From: Candidatus Nomurabacteria bacterium
GTDB lineage: Bacteria; Patescibacteriota; Saccharimonadia; Saccharimonadales; Saccharimonadaceae
Assembly (NCBI GenBank): GCA_031290255.1
Contig: JAITNW010000016.1
Coordinates: 1 to 41,784, forward strand
DNA length: 41,784 nt
Reading direction: 5' to 3'
Position numbers and translations under genes: made by a program. This document shows, in pieces, positions 35,867-41,784 of the stretch (its first letter is position 1; each line of letters begins with the position of its first letter). The notes under the pieces were generated by a model, which saw nothing but the letters and a program-made list of their open reading frames with translations, was not told the origin of the DNA and searched no databases.

Positions 35867-36841
35867 TTAGCCCCGTGGTGGCTCGCCGCCATCTGCCGCA
35901 TCAAGAAGCTTCTTGCTCTTGATTTCGTAGCGTTTTCCATTCACCGGCGACACGAAATAATCTTCATTAAGCAGATTCACGAACATACTAAGATCCTTGT
36001 CATCCATAATGATAATCTTACCCTGATCATCCGTCATCATTTCCAGCTTCATCTCATCCGCATAATCCAGCACTTGATCTTGCTTCATTTCGCCCACTTC
36101 AATCCCCTGCAATTTCTTTACAAGCGGCTTTTTGTCCTCCAGCAAAGCGTTCAAAGTCAAACCTTCCGGAAAACTTAATCCATAAGCCTCCATCAACTCC
36201 TTAGACTTCTGCTCGGAAATCAACTGCGCCTTATAATCATACTGAAACAATTTCTCAAACTTACTCTGATTAAATATTACAATATTCCCATCCACAATCG
36301 CCGTCTCATTTGACTCCGGCATCTTGATTGCAATGTCAGCCGTCAGTGGCTCCAAAGTCTCACCGTTCAGCTCCCAACTCAACTTACCTTTTAGCGCCGA
36401 GCTCGCCGCAATACCCTTAGCAATATAAAATACCTTCTGCCCATCTTCGCCCGGATAACTAAACTTCGCAATAATCCCCTTCACACGCTTAAACTCATAT
36501 TCATTATCCGTAAAAAACGCAATGTCCTTATATTCATTCTCAATCAAATGAATCAAAGTCTCCGCCCGCCCCACCTTCTCCAGTCCAATCTTATAAATTA
36601 CCTTATCCTCACCATCACTCAGTTCATATTCGCGACATTCCAAACCCTTGTCGGCTTCCTTAATCACATAATTAATTGCCTCAAGCATAAACATCGCCTT
36701 CACACTCTGCGTCAAATTATCCGAATATCGCACCTTATAAGGCGTATAATTTTTATTAAACAAAAACAACTCCACGCTCACATTATTCTTCACCTCATCC
36801 ACCGCATTCGCCCACTGAAACACATCAAACCCTTGATCCAT
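35867..36841 (-). CDS. DUF4868 family protein (KwaB-like)
   Basis: 324 residues, soluble. The layout follows DUF4868, the family of KwaB from the Kiwa anti-phage system: a helical N-terminal region, YELSDGEDKVIYKI (~73-86), a middle beta region with VFYIAKGIAASS, then IVDGNIVIFNQSKFEKLFQYDYK (~183-205), and a C-terminal part ending SPVNGKRYEIKSKKLL. KwaB binds DNA/RecBCD-related complexes together with the membrane protein KwaA. No KwaA-like four-helix membrane gene is adjacent; the gene sits 12 bases after ctpA in a cell-wall/housekeeping run. The function here may therefore be different. Confidence 0.7.
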   Translation of the reverse strand: MDQGFDVFQWANAVDEVKNNVSVELFLFNKNYTPYKVRYSDNLTQSVKAMFMLEAINYVIKEADKGLECREYELSDGEDKVIYKIGLEKVGRAETLIHLIENEYKDIAFFTDNEYEFKRVKGIIAKFSYPGEDGQKVFYIAKGIAASSALKGKLSWELNGETLEPLTADIAIKMPESNETAIVDGNIVIFNQSKFEKLFQYDYKAQLISEQKSKELMEAYGLSFPEGLTLNALLEDKKPLVKKLQGIEVGEMKQDQVLDYADEMKLEMMTDDQGKIIIMDDKDLSMFVNLLNEDYFVSPVNGKRYEIKSKKLLDAADGGEPPRG

Positions 36842-36853
36842 AAATCCTCCTTT

Positions 36854-38029
36854 TTAGTATTTTAACGCCGCCTCAAGTTGCGGGTCAATCTCTTTATTGA
36901 TTTGCTCAAACGTACGCTCCACTTTCTTGTCCGGTTCAATCCCCTCACCGTTGATATTCTTGCCATTTGGCGTATACCACTTAGCGATAGTAACTCTCAG
37001 CATTTCCCCACCATCCAAATTGATCAAAGATTGCACACTACCCTTACCATAAGTCTTCTCGCCAATCAGCGTAGCTTTTTCGTAATCTTGCAAAGCTCCC
37101 GCCACAATTTCCGCCGCCGAAGCCGAAGATCCATTCACTAGCACCACCGTCTTCATATTTTCCAAAATCGCTTGCCCGCGCGTCGCATAAGTCTTCTCAT
37201 TATAGACCCCATCCTGAGATTTCTGCTGCGCCACCAGCTTACCATCAATCCATAAAGACAGCACATCTTTCGCCGCATTCACATACCCACCGCCATTACC
37301 GCGCAAATCCAGAATAATCTTCTTGACGCCTCTATTCTTAGCTTCCTCCGCAAGCTGCCTTGTCAACTTCCCCGTATCTTGATCGAACCTCGTAATAGTC
37401 AGCACCCCCACATCCCCCTTATAATCAATATATGCGCTCACATTATTAATCGCCTCCCGCACCATCGTAAAACTCAGCTCGTCATTATCCCGCACCACCG
37501 TCACCGTCACCTCCGTACCTGCTGCACCCCGTACCAGATTCGCCACTTCCTCACTAGTCAAACCCGACACATCCTCGCCATTCACTTTATAAATAATATC
37601 CCCCGCCAAGATACCTGCCTTGCGCGCCGGATTATCCGGAGTCGTCCGAAGTACCTTCGTCCAACTATCACGCTTACCAATCTCAATCCCCACCCCCACT
37701 CCCACGTCACCATTCAGGCTCTTAGTGAACTCCTTCGCCTCAACCCGTGTCAAATAATAAGTATAGGTATCACCTGCGGCATTCACCAAACCTCGCTTTG
37801 CCTCCTCAAGTATCTTGTCCTTGTCAATATTTCCGTCATAATTCGCCACCAATTGCTCATAAACTTCATTAAGAGAGTCGAAGCTCATCGTATCGACCTT
37901 TTTCATCCCAAAATACGGCCCAAACTGCTTCACCAAGCCATTCCAGTTCAGCCCCACCGCCAGACCAATCACCAGCGTCACAAACCCCCCAATGATCGCT
38001 GACCCAAGATTAACCTTCCGCTCTTTCAT
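36854..38029 (-). CDS. ctpA: S41 family C-terminal processing protease
   Basis: 391 residues. An N-terminal membrane anchor (~10-28) is followed by the helical region, a PDZ domain (~105-190, GVGVGIEI...ILAGDIIYKVNGEDV) and the S41 core with the Ser304 (SSASAAEI) / Lys329 (TYGKGSVQ) dyad; their spacing of 25 matches the family. It acts outside the membrane, trimming secreted or wall enzymes. It follows the CHAP hydrolase by 24 bases; Ctp proteases control wall hydrolase levels in other bacteria, which fits this context. Confidence 0.96.
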   Translation of the reverse strand: MKERKVNLGSAIIGGFVTLVIGLAVGLNWNGLVKQFGPYFGMKKVDTMSFDSLNEVYEQLVANYDGNIDKDKILEEAKRGLVNAAGDTYTYYLTRVEAKEFTKSLNGDVGVGVGIEIGKRDSWTKVLRTTPDNPARKAGILAGDIIYKVNGEDVSGLTSEEVANLVRGAAGTEVTVTVVRDNDELSFTMVREAINNVSAYIDYKGDVGVLTITRFDQDTGKLTRQLAEEAKNRGVKKIILDLRGNGGGYVNAAKDVLSLWIDGKLVAQQKSQDGVYNEKTYATRGQAILENMKTVVLVNGSSASAAEIVAGALQDYEKATLIGEKTYGKGSVQSLINLDGGEMLRVTIAKWYTPNGKNINGEGIEPDKKVERTFEQINKEIDPQLEAALKY

Positions 38030-38053
38030 CCCCTTATTGTAGCACAGCCCTAC

Positions 38054-39223
38054 CTAATTCCAGTTCCCAAAATAGATATAATTATAAGTACTAGCACTTA
38101 CCCACATTTCAGAATATTCACCCTTCTTATAGTCAATCGCAGCAATCGCATAATTATACTGTGATACATAAACTCGATTCCCAGAAACCGCTTCCACCCA
38201 CACCACGTGACCATAAGGCCCCGCAGAAGTCACACCCACCGCACCAACTTTTGGCACCGAGCTAGTCGGAATTCCCGCATTTCGCGCATTAGACAACCAT
38301 TGGCTAGCGTTACCCTTTCCGCCCCAATATGGCATATTCCCATAAGCCGCATCCACTTTCCAGGCCGCATAGCTCACGCACTCACAAGTATACATCCCCC
38401 ATTTATCCGCGCGTTGCGTACCATTATATTTCGCCGCCGGACATTCGCTACTATACGGATAGCCCCCCTTATTCGGATCACCCGGAGTCATCCCAGAAGC
38501 ATTACCCTGCTTCGCAAGTTCCTCCAAAATCCTCTGCTGCTCCGCCTCCAGCTTCGCCTTCTCCGAATTTGCCGCCCCCTTCATATTCTGGTAAGCCGCC
38601 TCCTGCCCTTTAGTCTGCTCCAACAATCTCTGCTGTTCTGCTCGCTTATTCACCAGCTCAGCTTTCTGATCATTCAGATCATCCAGCACTCGCTTCACCT
38701 CAGCCTTTTGCTTCTCTTTCTCTGCCTTCAGCGCCTTATTCTCGACAATAATACTGGTCATATTATCAGCCAGATTCGATAACCTCGCCTCTTCATCCAC
38801 AAAGCTCGAAAAATTCTCCGAACTCGCCAACCGCTCAATCGGTGTCACTTCTTCATTGTAATAATACTGCGTAATAATATACCCAATCGTCTCCGCATTC
38901 GCATTGATCCGCTTCTCCGTCGCCTCAATTTCACCCGTTAGCTTATCATGCTCCGCCTGACTTAGCTCAATTTGCGCCATCAACGTATTCTCTTCAGCCT
39001 TGAGTAGCGCAATTTTGTTATTCAAAGTATTCGCCTGGGCCGCCAGCTTCTTCGCCTCCTGCTCATAACCATTAATCTTATTTCTAATTTTGTTCAATTC
39101 ATCCCGAATATTATCAAGATCCGCCTGTGTCACCGCCTCCACATTGGGCATAGGCAACAAGCTAGTCACCGTCACAACAGACGCCACTACAATACATGCG
39201 CAAATAAGCATAAGCTTCTTCAT
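38054..39223 (-). CDS. Secreted coiled-coil CHAP-domain peptidoglycan hydrolase (PcsB-like)
   Basis: 389 residues. Signal peptide (1-30, cut near VEA), long coiled coil (~32-238), a short Gly/Pro linker and a C-terminal CHAP domain with catalytic Cys282 (CECVSYAAW; Cys280 is also present) and His339 (YGHVVWVEAV). The design is that of PcsB/CwlO-type hydrolases whose coiled coil is gripped by FtsX; ftsE and ftsX lie directly upstream. It would split septal peptidoglycan during division. Confidence 0.95.
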   Translation of the reverse strand: MKKLMLICACIVVASVVTVTSLLPMPNVEAVTQADLDNIRDELNKIRNKINGYEQEAKKLAAQANTLNNKIALLKAEENTLMAQIELSQAEHDKLTGEIEATEKRINANAETIGYIITQYYYNEEVTPIERLASSENFSSFVDEEARLSNLADNMTSIIVENKALKAEKEKQKAEVKRVLDDLNDQKAELVNKRAEQQRLLEQTKGQEAAYQNMKGAANSEKAKLEAEQQRILEELAKQGNASGMTPGDPNKGGYPYSSECPAAKYNGTQRADKWGMYTCECVSYAAWKVDAAYGNMPYWGGKGNASQWLSNARNAGIPTSSVPKVGAVGVTSAGPYGHVVWVEAVSGNRVYVSQYNYAIAAIDYKKGEYSEMWVSASTYNYIYFGNWN

Positions 39224-39266
39224 ACTTTCACACTACCACAAGATTCCGCTTTTGGCAATCCTTAGA

Positions 39267-40271
39267 CTATTTCATTTTCAGGTATTTTTTCGTAGCAAGT
39301 AGCGCCGAAAAAATCCCTAAGAGCATCCCCCCCACCAATAATCCAGCCGCCAGCAAAATCCACCATTCCCGTATAAACGCCACCGTAGGCGTCAGCGTCC
39401 CGCCAAATTTCCCGTCCAAGAACGACACCCCCACGCCCACCAATACCCCAGAAATCCCCGCCGCCACAACCCCATACAGCATCGCCTCCACCACAAACGG
39501 CCCTCGCACAAAGCCCTTACTCGCTCCAATCAACTTCATCATCTGAATCTCTTCCTTACGATTGAAAATCGCCATCCGCACCGTATTAAACACCACCAGA
39601 ATCGCAATCACCGCAAACACCCCAGCCGCAATCAGCCCCCCCATCTTAATCGCGTTCATCGTCGCCGCAATATTATCTATAGTCTCCCGATGCGAACTCG
39701 CAAAACTCGGCGGCTTCACATCCAACTTCCCCCGCATCGACTCATCATTATTCACAAAATATTCCAGCTCACTCGGATCATTTAGATCCGCAATCTTCAC
39801 ATTCAGCGTCCAAGGAAACTTATTCGGCGCCATCATCATCTCCTCAATCACATCCTCATCAGTAATATTGTTTTCAGAAATCATCTTCTCCGTCGACTCA
39901 ATAAATGCTTCTTCGTAACTCACAATCCTCACCCCCCGCACACTCGGCAACTGACTCAGCCGCCCCACCATCTCATCCACCTCCGACCGTGTGCTCTCCT
40001 GCTTAATATAGATCGACATATCCACCTGCTCCCGCACCATATCAATCGCCGTCCCCATCGCACTCGTCACAATCAGTGTCGCCGACATTACCAACAGAGT
40101 AATAGTCATAATCGCAATCGCCGCCACCGTCAACCAAGTATTCCGTGCAAAACTCTGCGTCCCATACTTCAGCACCCGCGCCGTCGTCCGACTCCGATGC
40201 TTCCGCGCCTTAGTCATCCGCTTCAGATTACTCTTACTCCGAATTTCCACTTCACTTTTCTGCTTACTCAT
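39267..40271 (-). CDS. ftsX: Cell division ABC transporter permease-like protein FtsX
   Basis: 334 residues. A basic N-terminus (1-45) precedes TM1 (~46-70), then an extracellular loop (~75-205, the hydrolase-binding part), and three more membrane helices (~208-232, ~262-285, ~300-325). It carries the FtsX core (VFAVIAILVVFNTVRMAIFNRKEEIQMMKLIGAS) found in MacB/FtsX permeases. With FtsE it transmits ATP hydrolysis to the wall hydrolase outside. It follows ftsE by 16 bases. Confidence 0.97.
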   Translation of the reverse strand: MSKQKSEVEIRSKSNLKRMTKARKHRSRTTARVLKYGTQSFARNTWLTVAAIAIMTITLLVMSATLIVTSAMGTAIDMVREQVDMSIYIKQESTRSEVDEMVGRLSQLPSVRGVRIVSYEEAFIESTEKMISENNITDEDVIEEMMMAPNKFPWTLNVKIADLNDPSELEYFVNNDESMRGKLDVKPPSFASSHRETIDNIAATMNAIKMGGLIAAGVFAVIAILVVFNTVRMAIFNRKEEIQMMKLIGASKGFVRGPFVVEAMLYGVVAAGISGVLVGVGVSFLDGKFGGTLTPTVAFIREWWILLAAGLLVGGMLLGIFSALLATKKYLKMK

Positions 40272-40287
40272 CTATATTTCCCTTAGC

Positions 40288-41097
40288 TTACGCAATCTTT
40301 ATGTTTTTCTTACCTAGTGGCTTCCTGGAAATCATCTTCTTCGGCGACGAAAGCAGCTTCTCCGCCACCTTATGCCCCGGCACCTTAATCTGCCTCTCCT
40401 TCACCGGCGCCTCCAGATCATAAACCCCCGCCTTCTTCTGATCTCCAATAATCTTCCCATCCTTCAGCGTCACCACCCGCCTCTGCAAAGTATTCACAAT
40501 ATCTTCATTATGCGTCGTCACTAGAATCGTCGTCCCAAAATTATTAATCTCTTCCAATAAATGCACAATCCCCCAGCTAGTCTCCGGATCCAAATTCCCC
40601 GTCGGCTCATCCGCAATCAAAATCTTTGGCTGCCTCGCCACCGACCGCGCAATCGCCACCCTCTGCCTCTCCCCACCGGACAAATCCACCGGAAACTTAT
40701 GCCCCTTATCAATCAGCCCCACCAGCTCCAACACCGTCGGCACCGTCCGCTTAATCTCCCGACTCGACACCCCTGCAATCTCCAGCGCAAAAGCCACATT
40801 CTCATAAACAGTCCGATTCGGCAACAACTTAAAATCCTGAAACACTACCCCAAGCCGTCGCCTCAAGTGCGGAATATGCCGCTTCCTCAAGTAATCGTAA
40901 TCAATCCCCCCCACCAAGATCTTCCCCCGGGTTGGCTTCTCCTCCCTAGTCAACATCTTCATCAGTGTCGACTTCCCCGCCCCCGACTTCCCCACCAAAA
41001 ACATAAATTCTTTCGGCTGAACATGTAAAGTCACGTCATCCAGAGCAGGAGCCTTGTCGCCCGGATAAACCTTAGTCACCTGGTTTAACAAAATCAT
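40288..41097 (-). CDS. ftsE: Cell division ATP-binding protein FtsE
   Basis: 269 residues from the ATG at 41097. Walker A GKSGAGKST (36-44), Q-loop in VFQDFKLLPNRTVYENV, signature LSGGERQRVAIARS, Walker B ILIADEPTGNLD and the switch His in TTHNEDI. After the normal end of FtsE (~residue 220) there is an extra basic tail of ~45 residues (EAPVKERQIKVPGHKVAEKLL...KKNIKIA). First gene of the long leftward run down to mnmA. The -10 box is only nine bases from the ATG. Confidence 0.97.
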   Translation of the reverse strand: MILLNQVTKVYPGDKAPALDDVTLHVQPKEFMFLVGKSGAGKSTLMKMLTREEKPTRGKILVGGIDYDYLRKRHIPHLRRRLGVVFQDFKLLPNRTVYENVAFALEIAGVSSREIKRTVPTVLELVGLIDKGHKFPVDLSGGERQRVAIARSVARQPKILIADEPTGNLDPETSWGIVHLLEEINNFGTTILVTTHNEDIVNTLQRRVVTLKDGKIIGDQKKAGVYDLEAPVKERQIKVPGHKVAEKLLSSPKKMISRKPLGKKNIKIA

Positions 41098-41106
41098 TAT
41101 AGCCCC

Positions 41107-41137
41107 AGTATAACACAAGCACTACGCCACTTGTCTA
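41107..41137 (-). promoter_or_regulatory. Candidate promoter of the ftsE run
   Basis: Extended -10 TGTTATACT (box at 41107-41112), 19-base spacer, -35 TAGACA (41132-41137). The start of transcription would be at most three bases from the ATG, implying a leaderless mRNA. Confidence 0.55.
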
Positions 41138-41417
41138 GAGGTCACTTTCCTCAACTTCATCAGGATACTCTAGATGTAGCTTCTCTGAGCTTGATCATAC
41201 CCACCCGCATTTTCCATTTTTATTGCCACCTTTCATTTTTTATTAACGTTTCTTGGATAGAATACTATCCTTTACCTGCAACCTAGGTGGGAGTCTGCCA
41301 GCCGCACGCCTTCGGCGCGGCTGTCTGACCCCCACCTAGCCCTGTTCTTTCTGCAAATCTAGGGGGAGGGGTAGTAGAAACCTCAACTAATAAATATACA
41401 ACTAAACTTAAGACGGA
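41138..41417. other. Intergenic region between ftsE and the FISUMP-like gene
   Basis: No gene is visible. The region holds the large hairpin at 41283-41339 and G-rich sequence (GGGGGAGGGG at 41363-41372). The rest is AT-rich and featureless to me. Confidence 0.5.
41283..41339. other. Long GC-rich imperfect hairpin
   Basis: CTAGGTGGG (41283-41291) pairs with CCCACCTAG (41331-41339); inside are GTC/GAC, AGCCG/CGGCT and CGCC/GGCG helices capped by TTC. Together they form a 57-base rod with small bulges. It lacks a T-run on either side, so it is not a standard terminator. It may be a structured RNA, an RNA stabiliser at the 3' end of the FISUMP-like gene, or a cruciform. Confidence 0.6.
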
Positions 41418-41784
41418 CTAAACGGCGACGCACCGGACGGCAAATCCGTAGTGCTTACTGATGACGTTCGACGGGTACATTGTACGAGCTGTAGAAGTAC
41501 AGGTTGTAGGCGAGCGTGTCAGAGTACTGAGTAGAAGACCAATAGTAGCCGAAGCTACCCTGATTGGTGAAGCTATTGAACCAGTAGCCGCTATACATAC
41601 CAAGCCAAGTAGACCTGAGTATGGTACTGCCTGCTGCATCGCTTGTTGCGCCTATGGCTGTGGCTAGGGCTTGGAATTCACCTCCTGTGCCGCCCGTGGG
41701 CAGCCGCCAGCCTGATGGACAGACGGAAATGCTGGTGTTTGGGGCTGGAGTTGTTGTATTGGCGCAGGCAGATGTGGTAGTTTG
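41418..41784 (-). pseudogene. FISUMP-like surface protein, 3' part, apparent frameshift
   Basis: From the right edge the frame reads CPSGWRLPTGG, EFQALA, GYWFNSFTNQGSFGYYWSST and AYNLYFYSS, a typical FISUMP/lectin-like C-terminal domain. Around 41475-41490 the coding continues in another frame as YPSNVISKHYGFAVRCVAV, the normal family ending, with a stop at 41418. Read straight, the first frame stops at 41455 with PVERHQ. A one-base insertion or two-base deletion explains this; it may be a real mutation or an assembly error. The N-terminus lies outside the window. Confidence 0.8.

Noticed and set aside
36841-36854. KwaA partner gene next to the DUF4868 protein
   Set aside because: The neighbours are a Ctp protease and TatD. 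No small multi-helix membrane protein is in the run, so a complete Kiwa system is not claimed.
37379-38002. 207-codon plus-strand frame opposite ctpA
   Set aside because: His/Ile/Arg-rich, no recognisable pattern, fully antisense to a protease with intact catalytic residues.

Overview
The window looks like a chromosomal segment of a Candidate Phyla Radiation (Patescibacteria) bacterium, most likely a Saccharibacteria (TM7) member. The evidence is a compact, almost entirely minus-strand ribosomal protein cluster with no uL30 gene between uS5 and uL15 (a known CPR trait), a bL36 without zinc ligands, FISUMP-type repeat proteins, a sortase, and an FtsEX/CHAP-hydrolase set. The genetic code looks standard. 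The genus-level assignment is inference. I saw no tRNA, rRNA, CRISPR array or insertion sequence.

Left edge (1-1370): part of a diversity-generating retroelement (DGR). The 3' end of a plus-strand target gene (variable repeat, 1-107) matches a second copy at 392-498 without gaps. All 12 differences fall on adenines of the second copy, the signature of template-repeat-directed adenine mutagenesis. An Avd-like accessory gene lies beside the template on the opposite strand, with a truncated OmpR-type regulator upstream of it. No reverse transcriptase is in view.

Translation block (1453-18003), transcribed leftwards: uS10 alone; uL3-uL4-uL23-uL2-uS19-uL22-uS3-uL16-uL29-uS17-uL14-uL24-uL5-uS14-uS8; a phosphoribosyltransferase-like gene; uL6-uL18-uS5-uL15; secY with an overlapping sortase gene; and infA-bL36-uS13-uS11-uS4-rpoA-bL17-uL13-uS9. 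Hairpin terminators and good promoters (several TTGACA/TTTACA-17-TATAAT types) cut the classical S10/spc/alpha operons into at least six units. Genes within a unit are separated by 0-10 bases or overlap by 1 or 4 bases.

18162-24840: a small unknown gene, tuf, fusA, a GH13 alpha-glucosidase-like enzyme, and rpsL-rpsG, mostly as separate units with their own terminators.

24950-32304: accessory surface genes. A 1397-residue membrane-anchored surface protein begins with a (GA)n tract directly after its start codon. Next come a membrane-anchored methyltransferase of the FAM173/ATPSCKMT type, a degraded interval with gene fragments, and two membrane-anchored extracellular proteins. One of these has a 16-base G tract between its -35 and -10 boxes. 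The GA and G tracts look like phase-variation switches.

32399-41097: one long leftward run, ftsE-ftsX-CHAP hydrolase-ctpA-DUF4868 (KwaB-like)-tatD-two small ORFs-cysteine desulfurase-mnmA. FtsEX with a coiled-coil CHAP protein is a cell-wall hydrolysis module. The desulfurase directly abuts the tRNA thiolase that it would feed.

Right edge (41283-41784): a stable GC-rich hairpin and the 3' part of a FISUMP-like gene with an apparent frameshift. The DGR signature is the strongest finding; the two simple-repeat switches come next.
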